Below, piece by piece: positions 52,745 through 62,133 of a stretch of DNA of 64,000 nucleotides (positions are counted from its first letter, which is position 1; each line of letters begins with the position of its first letter). Source of the stretch: Halobacillus halophilus DSM 2266 (GTDB lineage: Bacteria; Bacillota; Bacilli; Bacillales; Halobacillaceae); the NCBI RefSeq assembly GCF_000284515.1, contig NC_017668.1, positions 930,001-994,000 on the forward strand. Reading direction: 5' to 3'. The translations under genes were made by a program, and so were the position numbers. Under the pieces are notes generated by a model that saw only the letters and a program-made list of their open reading frames with translations, was not told the origin of the DNA and did no database searches.

Positions 52745-53749
52745 ATGGAAAACGTATTGTTACTTGATACGTCAGTCGGGTCTTTAAATAAAGGTGACGA
52801 CATTATTATGAAATGTATCAAAAATCATTTGAAGGAAATAACAATTAACGATTATTTATTAACTCTTCCGACACATGTAACTCCTTTTCAGTGGTATCAG
52901 GTTCTTAGAAATTCAAATAGGGTTAAAATTTACAAAGAGGCTAAATACAAATTTGTAGGTGGCACGAATCTTTTGACGATGAATATGTTGACACATTTTC
53001 CTCAATGGAATATTAATCTATTAAATTACCAACCACTGAAAGGGAGCGTGCTTTTAGGTGTAGGAGCTGGTAAAGGTGAAACTATGAATAGGTACACGAA
53101 AATTCTATATAAGAGAGTCTTATCCCACGAATATATCCACAGTGTTAGAGATGAACGTACAAAAAGGTTTGTTGAAGAAATAGGTTTACGTGCAATAAAT
53201 ACAGGGTGTCCAACACTTTGGGCTTTGGATAAGGAATTCTGTAAAACCATCCCGACGGGGAAGTCAAGATCAGTAATCTTTACCTTAACTCATCATTCAA
53301 AAGATTATGTTAAAGATCAATTGTTAATTGATACGTTATTAACAAATTATTCGAAAGTACATTTTTGGATTCAAGACAAAAAAGATCTTGGCTATCTTCA
53401 ATTATTTAAGGGTATAGAGCATATTCATATAGTTTCTCCAACACTAGAAGCTTTTGAAGAAACCTTAAAAGAAGATGTAGATTATATAGGGACCCGTTTG
53501 CATGGCGGTATTTTTGCAATGAGGCATGGGAAAAGGTCGATTATTATTGGAATAGACGAAAGGGCTCGTGGTATGAGTGAAACGTATAATATCAATATGT
53601 TAGATAGAATAGATATGGAAAAGTTAGAAGATAAAATAAACTCCAGGTTTGTTACAGATATTAATATTAAGCATAAAGCCATAGATCAATGGTTAAATCA
53701 ATTTCGCAGTATCACAACAAATAAAAAGTTTGAGGTGGATGTCATTTGA
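52745..53749 (+). CDS. Polysaccharide pyruvyl transferase family protein (EpsI/EpsO-like)
   Basis: 334 residues. Start LLLDTSVGSLNKGDDIIMKC (the N(K)GD motif of CsaB/WcaK-type enzymes), YKFVGGTNLL, LLGVGAGKGETMN, HSVRDERTKRFVEEIG, and near the end DYIGTRLHGGIFAMRHGKRS, which matches the conserved RLHG region. It would place a pyruvate ketal on the repeat unit, giving acidic polymer; donor phosphoenolpyruvate. It overlaps the next gene by four bases. Confidence 0.85.
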   Translation: MENVLLLDTSVGSLNKGDDIIMKCIKNHLKEITINDYLLTLPTHVTPFQWYQVLRNSNRVKIYKEAKYKFVGGTNLLTMNMLTHFPQWNINLLNYQPLKGSVLLGVGAGKGETMNRYTKILYKRVLSHEYIHSVRDERTKRFVEEIGLRAINTGCPTLWALDKEFCKTIPTGKSRSVIFTLTHHSKDYVKDQLLIDTLLTNYSKVHFWIQDKKDLGYLQLFKGIEHIHIVSPTLEAFEETLKEDVDYIGTRLHGGIFAMRHGKRSIIIGIDERARGMSETYNINMLDRIDMEKLEDKINSRFVTDINIKHKAIDQWLNQFRSITTNKKFEVDVI

Positions 53750-55017
53750 ATAGGATCGTACTTGAACAGATGTTAATTACTAATAAAAGAGTCGATTACT
53801 ATTTTAGCGTCTCAAAATCTTTAAGAAAGTATTTTAAAAGTGAAAACCATCTTTTTATAGAGTTTGAATATGATTTATCCAGCATCCCCGAAAGTATTTT
53901 AACGATACCTTTTGTAGCAAATGTCATCCCTTTAGCTTGGATAACCAATTCCACCATTTGTGTTTATGAATTAGATGAGGCATTTTACAGATCCCTTACT
54001 CAAATTAAAAAGGGGTATCAAGCGATGTATCCCGAAGTCCCTTTTAAAGGGAATATATTAATAGAAGAGATTGTGCCTAATACCTACAAACCCAGAGTTG
54101 AGGGAGCTCAATTATTTAGTGGGGGGTTAGATGCACTTGCTACATTTACAAGAATTCATAATAAGAATCCCTTGTTAATTACGGAATATGGATGGCATAA
54201 AAATGAAATCGAAAAGAGTAAAGTATGGGATAATGACAAAAAGTTAGTGACTGACTTCGCAAGAAAGAATCAATTGAAGAATATATTTATTCATTCTAAT
54301 TTTGGGACTTTCATGAATGCCCAAGTTATTGATCGCTACTTTCAAAGAAGATTGGGAGATTCATGGTGGCATGGTCTTCATCATGGATTGGCTATCATAA
54401 CAGCTGCGATCCCTATTGCATACTTATTTCGAGTAGAGAATATCTATATAGCAAGTTCCTACTTCGAAGGATATAAAGCAAAGTGTGCATCTGACCCCAC
54501 TATTGATAACCATATAAAATATGCTTCTGGAGGGGTGTTTCATGATGGGTACGATATTCACAGACAGCAAAAGGTAAAAGCTGTTCTTAATTTCTTTGAA
54601 GATAATCCAGATCAGGCAAAGCTAAGAGTATGCTTCTTAAATGAACAAAATTGTTGCGCTTGTGAAAAATGCATGAGAACGATTTTAGGGATTGTAGCAG
54701 AGGGGAAAGATCCGAGAGATTTTGGATTTAATGTTCCAGAAGACCTATCTCATCATGTAAGAGAATTTTTGAGAACCGAAGTGAAATTTTTCACTCCGGC
54801 TAGAATCATGCAGTGGAATCTGGCTAAGGAAAGAATGGTCGAAAACAAGTATAAAATCGCCTATACAAATTTACTCCAATGGTTTATACCCTACGATTTT
54901 GCAAAAGAAAAGAAAAGGTCTCTTCTGACTTATCGATTAACGAAATTCGTACCGATTATTAAGAGAAGACTAAAAAAACGTATAACAAGACTATTTACAC
55001 AAAAACAATTGAATTAG
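53746..55017 (+). CDS. QueC-like PP-loop protein of unknown function in the EPS operon
   Basis: 423 residues, no signal peptide. Centre: AQLFSGGLDALATFTRIH, with a PP-loop SGGLDA (Ser125-Gly-Gly-Leu-Asp129). Later a Cys cluster C296-x6-C303-C304-x-C306-x2-C309 followed by MRT, the spacing of the zinc site of QueC-type ATPases. QueC enzymes use ATP to turn a carboxylate into an amide or nitrile. A sugar acid or linked amino acid modification is conceivable here, but the function is unknown. The N-terminal 110 residues are not recognised. TTG start in a TTGA overlap with the gene before. Confidence 0.75.
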   Translation: MNRIVLEQMLITNKRVDYYFSVSKSLRKYFKSENHLFIEFEYDLSSIPESILTIPFVANVIPLAWITNSTICVYELDEAFYRSLTQIKKGYQAMYPEVPFKGNILIEEIVPNTYKPRVEGAQLFSGGLDALATFTRIHNKNPLLITEYGWHKNEIEKSKVWDNDKKLVTDFARKNQLKNIFIHSNFGTFMNAQVIDRYFQRRLGDSWWHGLHHGLAIITAAIPIAYLFRVENIYIASSYFEGYKAKCASDPTIDNHIKYASGGVFHDGYDIHRQQKVKAVLNFFEDNPDQAKLRVCFLNEQNCCACEKCMRTILGIVAEGKDPRDFGFNVPEDLSHHVREFLRTEVKFFTPARIMQWNLAKERMVENKYKIAYTNLLQWFIPYDFAKEKKRSLLTYRLTKFVPIIKRRLKKRITRLFTQKQLN

Positions 55018-55029
55018 AAGGCGTTAATC

Positions 55030-56595
55030 ATGAGAATACAAAATTCATTGAGAAATATGTTTTTTGGTGTGGCAGGACAATTGATTACTATTATGATGGG
55101 GTTTATTGTAAGAACCGTATTTATATACACCCTTGGTATTGAATATGTTGGCATTGAGGGATTATTTACCAGCATTTTATTGATGCTGTCTCTAGCTAAC
55201 CTTGGGTTTGATACAGCAATGATCTATAGTTTGTACAAGCCACTTGCAGAAGGTGAAAAATATAAGATTCAAGCATTAATGAATTTATACAAGAAAGCCT
55301 ACCGTATTGTGGGCTTCGTTGTGTTAGCTATAGGGTTGTTCTTATTACCTTTTTTACCCTATCTAATTAATGGAAAAGGTCCGGTAGAAAATATTCAGAC
55401 CATTTATATTCTCTTTTTACTTCAATCAGCTGCTTCCTACTTTTTCATTTATAAGCAATCCATATTAATAGCTGATCAAAGAAATCATATTGTTTCTAAG
55501 ATTCATAGTGCTTTTATTATCATTTCAAATTCACTGCAAATCCTATTACTAGTATTCGTGGGCAGTTATATACTGGTTTTAGTTACTCAACTTTCTTTTA
55601 GAGTTTTTGAGAATATGTATATAGCGAAAAAGGTTGATCGTTTATATCCCTATCTAAGAGGAATGAATAAAGCAGTATTATATGGGGATGAAAAGAAGAG
55701 GCTTTTTCAAGATTTATACTCCCTATTTCTATATAAGATCAGTGGTGCAGTCATAAACGGCACAGATAATATCTTAATTTCTATGTTTATAGGAATTACA
55801 GTTGTTGGTATCTATTCTAATTACTTGTTATTGCTATCAACCTTAACAACATTATTAAGTTATATCTTTTATTCTTTAACGGCAAGCGTGGGTAATTTAA
55901 TTGTTCAAAATAATAGAGAAAAGAAATACCATATATTTCGTGTTATTCGCTTCTCAAACTTCTGGGTCTACGGATTATGTTCTATATGTTTATGGGTGTT
56001 ATTAGACCCTTTTATATCCTTATGGATAGGAGAACAATACTTGCTTGGGAGTATAGTAGTAGGGATTATTATCCTGAATTTTTATACTACAGGAATGCAA
56101 GGTGCTTCAACCACATATCGGGAAACCACTGGGTTGTTTAAAAAAGGCAAATATAGGCCCATCATTGCTGCTGGGCTCAACTTAGCTCTTTCATTGATTT
56201 TAGTAAGAGTTATTGGGCTAACTGGTATCTTTTTAGGTACTATATTTAGTCGCTTAATGGTTTATTTTTGGTATGACCCGTATATTATTTATAAATACGT
56301 TTTTAATAGACCTTTAAAAGAACATTTTATTAAGTACGTTTCTTATACTTTTGTTGTTGCAGGGGCAGGATTAATTACAAAATTAGCTGCCAATCAAATT
56401 CAAACAAATCATCAAACCTTGACTTTATTGTTGATGGGTATGCTCTGTCTTACCATACCTAATTTAATCTTTTACTTGTTTTTTAGAAATAGTAAGGAAT
56501 TTAATTACTTGTCTAGTGTACTGAGAAATTTATACCAGAATAAGTTCTTAAAGACATATTCAAAAAAATACCATATACAAAATGAAAAAAGTTAA
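55030..56595 (+). CDS. Wzx-type polysaccharide flippase (MOP superfamily)
   Basis: 521 residues with about 14 membrane helices. The start SLRNMFFGVAGQLITIMMGF and TIGIEYVGIEGLFTS-like LGIEYVGIEGLFTSILLMLS are typical of Gram-positive oligosaccharide flippases. It should flip the undecaprenyl-linked repeat unit across the membrane for EpsG. This corresponds to EpsK by role. Starts 12 bases after the previous stop; its own stop lies inside a strong terminator stem. Confidence 0.9.
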   Translation: MRIQNSLRNMFFGVAGQLITIMMGFIVRTVFIYTLGIEYVGIEGLFTSILLMLSLANLGFDTAMIYSLYKPLAEGEKYKIQALMNLYKKAYRIVGFVVLAIGLFLLPFLPYLINGKGPVENIQTIYILFLLQSAASYFFIYKQSILIADQRNHIVSKIHSAFIIISNSLQILLLVFVGSYILVLVTQLSFRVFENMYIAKKVDRLYPYLRGMNKAVLYGDEKKRLFQDLYSLFLYKISGAVINGTDNILISMFIGITVVGIYSNYLLLLSTLTTLLSYIFYSLTASVGNLIVQNNREKKYHIFRVIRFSNFWVYGLCSICLWVLLDPFISLWIGEQYLLGSIVVGIIILNFYTTGMQGASTTYRETTGLFKKGKYRPIIAAGLNLALSLILVRVIGLTGIFLGTIFSRLMVYFWYDPYIIYKYVFNRPLKEHFIKYVSYTFVVAGAGLITKLAANQIQTNHQTLTLLLMGMLCLTIPNLIFYLFFRNSKEFNYLSSVLRNLYQNKFLKTYSKKYHIQNEKS

Positions 56596-56617
56596 GTTTA
56601 TAGACTTAACTTTTTTT
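56585..56617 (+). terminator. Strong internal terminator within the EPS operon
   Basis: AAAAAAGTTAAGT pairs perfectly with ACTTAACTTTTTT around TTATAG, followed by more T. It stands between the flippase and the next EPS gene, so read-through control, for instance by the EAR RNA, is likely. Confidence 0.88.
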
Positions 56618-56647
56618 AATTTTTAAATCTATATGGAGGGCTTAGAA

Positions 56648-58717
56648 ATGGTTAACAAACATTTAAGGGAAATGGTGAAGAGTAAGTGGTTCTTAGTCAT
56701 TACCTTAGTGAAGGTATTTGCAATATTAATCTGGTTACCAGTAAATCTAACAGAATCTACAATTCCATTTATAGTAAATTATTTGTCATCCTTTGAAAAC
56801 CCCTGGATTTACGTATATCAACATCCGAATAGTAGCTTAGAGTTCCCTTATCCAGCAGGTCTGCTTTATTTACTCACACTATTTTTAAGCCCATTATCTA
56901 TTTTTCCAAGCTTATCCTTACACCTACAAGTTTTCCTTATTCAACTTCCTACTTTATTGGCAGACATCCTGATTTGTTATTTCTTATTAAGGGTTTTTCC
57001 CGATAAAAAGAAATTTGTGATTCTAATCTATTATTGTTCTCCTATTATATTTGTGGCTAGCTACATCTACCCAAACCATGATTTAATAGCCATTGCGGCG
57101 TTGTTTATTTCAATTTTTTACTTAATTAGAAAACAGCATGTAAGATCTGCTGTTTTTTTTGGTATTGGTTTTTCTTTAAAAGTCCCGGTTATTTTCACTT
57201 TACCGATGATTGCACTTTATATAGTGAAAGCTCATAAGATTAAGCACTTGTGGCAGTTCTCTGTCATATCCTTGATCGCATGGTATCTGATTGTTAGTAG
57301 ATTTCTACCAACAGAAGCCTATCAATCCCTGGTGTTTATGAATGAAGACCAATTTAAATTGTTTGATATTTACCTGAAAATGGAGAATTTAAAAGTCTAC
57401 GTGGCCCCATTATTCTTAGCTTTACTTTATATCCAATTCCTAAGACATTCCAAGATTAATGTAAACTTTCTATTGACCTACGTAGGGATGCTTTACTTTG
57501 TATTTGTTCTTTTTATTCCACCAATGCCTCATTGGTATGCATGGTCATTTGTGTTTGCATCTATTTATTTCATTCAAACAGCATCGAACTTAAACAACCT
57601 ATACCTTTATACAATATTAACAGTCATCTACTTAAGTTATTTCACTCTGTTCTATCCTGAACCGAGTGGGATAATTGAGAGTATATCAATAATGCTTAAT
57701 ATAAGTATGAGTGACATTTTCTTATCCAATTTAGTATTTACCCTTTTTGAGGGCGCCTTACTATTAACAATATGGGTGTTTTACAGATATGGAGTTCTTA
57801 GCAACTCCCTGTATAAAGTTAATGTAAAACCTACTGTAATAGGAATAGGTGGGGACAGTGGGGTTGGAAAAACTACTCTCACTCATAGTCTGAAAAAGAT
57901 GTTTGGAAAAGAAAGAGTTCTTATTGTTGAAGGAGATGGAGATCATAAGTGGGAACGAGGTCATGAGAAATGGAATAAATTCACTCACTTAAATCCAAAA
58001 GCAAACTTTCTACATCAACAAGCAGCAACTCTGGAGAAACTTAAGAATGGTACACCTACTCAGAGAGTCGAATATAACCACAGCAATGGAACATTCACGA
58101 GTCCCCGGAGGATAGATCCGAATGATTTTATAGTAATGTGTGGGTTGCACCCACTTTATTTAGCAAAGACAAGAAATGTTATGGATTTAAAAGTCTATAT
58201 AGACACAGATGAAAACCTAAGAAAACACTGGAAAATTACTAGAGATTGCGGGGAGAGGGGGTATACGGTAGAAAAAGTTATGAACCAAATAGAGTCTCGT
58301 ATCGAGGATGCAAAAAAATATATCTATCCGCAAAAAAATTATGCGGATATTGTGATTAAGCATTACACAGAGGACTCATTCACTCTCGGGGATACTAAAG
58401 AAAACCCGAAAATTAAACTTAAAATCATTTGCAGTACTGATTTTTGTTTAGACCCAGTTCTAAATACATTGGATAATTACTCAGTTGCCTATGAGCATGA
58501 CTATGAAAGTAATTTACTCTCCCAATATCTTATCCTCCATGAGCCAGTAACTCAGGAGGTTGTCAATGAAATCGCTCACTTTACGATAGAGAATTTATAT
58601 GAAGTTACACGAGGGCATGTTATCCAGTGGGGAGAAGAATATGACTCCTTCATTCAATTAATGATGCTGATTTGCGTGAGTGAAAAAATGAAAGGAGAAT
58701 CACACCTTGTCTTATAA
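56648..58717 (+). CDS. GT-C-type membrane glycosyltransferase fused to a uridine-kinase-like domain
   Basis: 689 residues. Residues 1-390 hold about nine to ten membrane helices with the layout of lipid-sugar-dependent mannosyl/arabinosyltransferases (GT-C), e.g. IYPNHDLIAIAALFISIFYL and FGIGFSLKVPVIFTLPMI. From about 398 a cytosolic P-loop domain starts: IGGDSGVGKTTLTHSL (Walker A G402DSGVGKT409), then GDGDHKWERGHEKW and ADIVIKHY, as in the uridine kinase/phosphoribulokinase family. This fusion is unusual. The kinase part may phosphorylate a sugar or lipid used by the operon. ATG at 56648 is chosen for GGAGGG 7 bases ahead. Confidence 0.82.
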   Translation: MVNKHLREMVKSKWFLVITLVKVFAILIWLPVNLTESTIPFIVNYLSSFENPWIYVYQHPNSSLEFPYPAGLLYLLTLFLSPLSIFPSLSLHLQVFLIQLPTLLADILICYFLLRVFPDKKKFVILIYYCSPIIFVASYIYPNHDLIAIAALFISIFYLIRKQHVRSAVFFGIGFSLKVPVIFTLPMIALYIVKAHKIKHLWQFSVISLIAWYLIVSRFLPTEAYQSLVFMNEDQFKLFDIYLKMENLKVYVAPLFLALLYIQFLRHSKINVNFLLTYVGMLYFVFVLFIPPMPHWYAWSFVFASIYFIQTASNLNNLYLYTILTVIYLSYFTLFYPEPSGIIESISIMLNISMSDIFLSNLVFTLFEGALLLTIWVFYRYGVLSNSLYKVNVKPTVIGIGGDSGVGKTTLTHSLKKMFGKERVLIVEGDGDHKWERGHEKWNKFTHLNPKANFLHQQAATLEKLKNGTPTQRVEYNHSNGTFTSPRRIDPNDFIVMCGLHPLYLAKTRNVMDLKVYIDTDENLRKHWKITRDCGERGYTVEKVMNQIESRIEDAKKYIYPQKNYADIVIKHYTEDSFTLGDTKENPKIKLKIICSTDFCLDPVLNTLDNYSVAYEHDYESNLLSQYLILHEPVTQEVVNEIAHFTIENLYEVTRGHVIQWGEEYDSFIQLMMLICVSEKMKGESHLVL

Positions 58718-59408
58718 AGGAATTTTACTAGATTTGGACAATACTCTCTACGACTACCATTTAGCACATGAAAAAGCATTAGAACAAGCGCTGAACTACG
58801 CTGTAGATATTTTAGGAGTTGAAAAAGAAGAAATATTTTCCTCCTATAACCAAGAAAGAGAAAAGATTAAGGTAGAACTATTAACCACCGCAGCTTCGCA
58901 TAATCGAATGCTCTACTTTCAAAGGTTGTACGAGAATTTCGACGTTAACCCTCAAATATATGCATTAAATACCTATGACCTCTATTGGGAAACATTTTTG
59001 AACAATATGTATCTGTTTCCTGGAGTCACAGATTTTTTAGAAGCATCAAAGGATATTCCAATTTGTTTAGTTACTGATTTAACATCTCATATTCAACATA
59101 GAAAGCTTAAGACTCTTGGGGTGCAAGAATATATTCAATTCGTTGTTACCAGTGAAGAAGCAGGCAAAGAGAAGCCGCATCCTTATATATTCATGTCAGG
59201 GTTAAGGAAACTAGGACTGGATAGAGAAGATGTCATAATGATTGGAGACAATTTCGAAAAGGATATTAAAGGGGCGAGTTTATTGGGAATCAAGTCTTTT
59301 TGGTTAACTATACCTTTACCCTCTCAAGAAGAAAAGTTAAATAACGTCATTGAAGTTAGTAGTTTTTCAGAAGTAAAGGAGCAAATTTTTCATGTCCAAC
59401 ACATCTGA
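58707..59408 (+). CDS. HAD-superfamily phosphatase
   Basis: 233 residues. Motif I LLDLDNTLYDYH (nucleophile Asp), motif II CLVTDLTS, motif III Lys in EEAGKEKPHPYIF, and motif IV VIMIGDNFEKDIKGA are intact; the helical cap is C1 type. It likely removes a phosphate from a small sugar or polyol intermediate of the neighbouring enzymes. TTG start with AAAGGAG, overlapping the fusion gene by 11 bases and the aldolase gene by 17. Confidence 0.87.
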   Translation: MSYKGILLDLDNTLYDYHLAHEKALEQALNYAVDILGVEKEEIFSSYNQEREKIKVELLTTAASHNRMLYFQRLYENFDVNPQIYALNTYDLYWETFLNNMYLFPGVTDFLEASKDIPICLVTDLTSHIQHRKLKTLGVQEYIQFVVTSEEAGKEKPHPYIFMSGLRKLGLDREDVIMIGDNFEKDIKGASLLGIKSFWLTIPLPSQEEKLNNVIEVSSFSEVKEQIFHVQHI

Positions 59409-60474
59409 TCTTCAAAACTTTATATCAATGTCATTATTTGCAGGAGAGCGTTTCGATTTAATACAAGCTGGTGGAGGGAACACATCTGTTAAATTGAGCA
59501 AAAGTGAGATGTTGGTAAAAGCTTCTGGACACCTTCTGTCTGAAGTAAGTGAGAATCACGGCTATGTACGGGTAGATTTAGTAAAAGTGAAGGACATCAT
59601 GAACAATTCTTTGGTTGTGAACGAATCTGATAAAAGAACGAGGGAAGATCTTTCATCCTCATTAATTATGGAAACTATTACTAACGCAATGGAGAGAGAC
59701 CGTCCTTCTATTGAGACATTTTTACATTCATTTTTATATAAATTTACTCTTCACACACACCCTATTGTTGTAAATCAACTGGCATGTTTAAAAAATGGTA
59801 TGGACCAGCTGAGTGAATTATTTCCAAATGCCATTACCGTCGATTATAAGACTCCTGGAATAGATCTTGCTATAGAGTTAAAAAAGGAGTGCAGAAACTT
59901 CAGCAGACAAAATGGTAGTCTTCCCAAAATTGTATTTCTTCAAAATCACGGCCTAATAATAAGTTCGGACTGTGTAAATGAAGTTAGAAAAATAACGAAT
60001 GATGTCATAACCAAATTAGAAAATTTTTTAGGAGTAAACTATAAGAAGTATAGATTAACGAATAAATTATCGTCTATTATGAATAGCCATGGAATAAGAA
60101 GCCAAGTTTCCTATTTATCAGAAGATAGCTATCTTCAATCGATTACTAAAGCTAAACCAAATTGGATAAAATCCTCTCCTCTGTGCCCTGATACTCTCGT
60201 TTTTTGTGGATATAAGATCGTGGAAATAAAGGATGATGGAGTAGAAATGGCTGAATATATGGATTGGTATGGCAAGTACCCTAAAGTTGTTTTAATGGAT
60301 GGGTACTTGTTTTTTATATCTTCAAATATTAAAAAAGCTAAGGAAGCAGAGGAAGTGTTTAAGGCACACCTTTTCACGGTAGAACAAATTTTCGATCAGC
60401 AGCAGTCACTTGAATTGGAAGAATTACAATATCTAGATAATTGGAAAGCAGAAAAATTCAGGCAAACCATCTAA
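59392..60474 (+). CDS. Class II aldolase/adducin family protein
   Basis: 360 residues. Zinc-aldolase core in the first 220: LIQAGGGNTSVKLSKSEMLV, HSFLYKFTLHTHPIVVNQL (His zinc ligands) and VFLQNHGLIISSDCVNEV (third His). These enzymes make or cleave C-C bonds of phosphorylated ketoses such as fuculose or rhamnulose phosphate. The C-terminal 140 residues are extra and unrecognised. It may build an unusual short or branched sugar here (inference). Overlaps the HAD gene. Confidence 0.85.
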   Translation: MSNTSDLQNFISMSLFAGERFDLIQAGGGNTSVKLSKSEMLVKASGHLLSEVSENHGYVRVDLVKVKDIMNNSLVVNESDKRTREDLSSSLIMETITNAMERDRPSIETFLHSFLYKFTLHTHPIVVNQLACLKNGMDQLSELFPNAITVDYKTPGIDLAIELKKECRNFSRQNGSLPKIVFLQNHGLIISSDCVNEVRKITNDVITKLENFLGVNYKKYRLTNKLSSIMNSHGIRSQVSYLSEDSYLQSITKAKPNWIKSSPLCPDTLVFCGYKIVEIKDDGVEMAEYMDWYGKYPKVVLMDGYLFFISSNIKKAKEAEEVFKAHLFTVEQIFDQQQSLELEELQYLDNWKAEKFRQTI

Positions 60475-60486
60475 GGAGGTCTCAAT

Positions 60487-62133
60487 GTGAAAATAGTAAT
60501 CCCTATGTCTGGTAGAGGCAGCAGGTTTCTAGATGCAGGATATACTCACCCCAAACCACTAATTGAAGTTGATGGCTTTCCAATGATAGAGCAAGTCGTT
60601 AACATGTTTCCTGGAGAATCAGATTTTATTTTTATCTGCAGTAACGATCACTTGGAGTCGACAAATATGGAAGAAATATTGGTTCGAATTGCACCAAAAG
60701 GGAAAATAGTCGGCATTGATCCTCATAAAAAAGGACCGGTATATGCAGTTTCGAGAGCTTTTGACTATATCAATGACGATGACGAAGTGATAGTGAATTA
60801 TTGTGATTTTTCCTGTTATTGGAATTATGTAGAATTCTTAAAGGATGTTAGGAGTAGTCATTCAGATGGGGCTATTGCTGCATACAAAGGTTTTCATCCT
60901 CATATGTTAGGGACGACAAATTATGCATTTATGAGAGAAGAAAATCAATGGATGTTAGAGATTAAAGAAAAAGAGCCTTTTACAAATAATAGGATGAATG
61001 AGTACGCATCAAGCGGTACGTATTATTTTAAGACCGGCAGTATGGTGAAAAAATATTTCGAGGAGCTTATGAACAAAGGAATCGATTTAAAAGGGGAGTA
61101 CTACGTCAGCTTAGTCTACAACCTAATGAAAAGTGATGGGTTAAAGATTAGAATTTTTGAGATTGATCATATGCTGCAATGGGGTACTCCTCAAGACTTA
61201 GAAGAATACTTACAGTGGTCTCATTATTTTAAAGAGATCATCAACAGAGGAAATAGCAAAGATTTATTGTATGACATGACGACAATGATTCCTTTATCGG
61301 GAAGGGGGAAAAGGTTTTCTGAGAAAGGGTATCGTTTGCCCAAACCTCTGATCTCCGTATCAGGTAAACCGATGGTTCTACAATCTCATGACCACCTTCC
61401 ACAGTCTGCCCATCAAATTTTTATTTGCTTGGAAGAACATTTGAATCAATATCATTTAGAAGAGGAAATCAAAAGATCTTATCCTAAAGCAGATATTATG
61501 AGGTTGTCACAAGTCACGGAAGGTCAAGCAGTCACTTGTGAATGGGCATTGGAGCAACTTGATTTAGAGCGACCGCTACTTATTTCCGCTTGCGATAACG
61601 GGGTGCTATGGAATGAAGAGAAATTCCAAGATATGTTGCTGGATGAGAGTGTAGATGCAATTATATGGAGTTTCAGAAATCATCCTTCAAGCAACGCTCA
61701 TCCTGAAATGTACGGATGGGCAAATACTAATACTAACTCAGAGGTGACTTCTGTTTCCGTAAAAAAACCAATTAGCCACAACCCTGAAAATGATCATGCC
61801 ATAGTTGGAACTTTTTATTTTCGTAAGGCGAGAGATTATAAAGAAAGTGTTAAACGAATAAAAGCTAAAAACATACGCGTAAATGGAGAGTTCTATGTAG
61901 ATAGTTCAATTAATGAATTAATAGCAATGAATTTGAAAGTAAAGGTATTTGAAGTCGATCATTACATTTGTTGGGGAACCCCAAATGACTTGAGAACCTT
62001 TGAATACTGGCAGAGTTTTTTCCATAAGTGGAAGTGGCATCCTTATCATTTAGATAAGGATATTTTTATGGCACCTGAAAAAATTAATAAATTGGATGAA
62101 AAGTACAGATGTCCCAAGCCAGTCTTACAGTAA
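60487..62133 (+). CDS. Tandem nucleotidyltransferase (two sugar-NTP-transferase domains)
   Basis: 548 residues containing two complete GT-A-like nucleotidyltransferase domains. Domain 1 (about 1-255) has IPMSGRGSRFLDAG, HPKPLIEVDGFPM, VNYCDF and MLQWGTPQDLEEY. Domain 2 (about 264-530) has IPLSGRGKRFSEKG, LPKPLISVSGKPM, ISACDN and YICWGTPNDLRTF. The parallel endings show an internal duplication. Such domains join a sugar phosphate to a nucleotide. Two active-looking sites suggest one protein activating two substrates, or one with a regulatory copy. GTG start with AAGGAGGTCTCAAT. Confidence 0.88.
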   Translation: MKIVIPMSGRGSRFLDAGYTHPKPLIEVDGFPMIEQVVNMFPGESDFIFICSNDHLESTNMEEILVRIAPKGKIVGIDPHKKGPVYAVSRAFDYINDDDEVIVNYCDFSCYWNYVEFLKDVRSSHSDGAIAAYKGFHPHMLGTTNYAFMREENQWMLEIKEKEPFTNNRMNEYASSGTYYFKTGSMVKKYFEELMNKGIDLKGEYYVSLVYNLMKSDGLKIRIFEIDHMLQWGTPQDLEEYLQWSHYFKEIINRGNSKDLLYDMTTMIPLSGRGKRFSEKGYRLPKPLISVSGKPMVLQSHDHLPQSAHQIFICLEEHLNQYHLEEEIKRSYPKADIMRLSQVTEGQAVTCEWALEQLDLERPLLISACDNGVLWNEEKFQDMLLDESVDAIIWSFRNHPSSNAHPEMYGWANTNTNSEVTSVSVKKPISHNPENDHAIVGTFYFRKARDYKESVKRIKAKNIRVNGEFYVDSSINELIAMNLKVKVFEVDHYICWGTPNDLRTFEYWQSFFHKWKWHPYHLDKDIFMAPEKINKLDEKYRCPKPVLQ

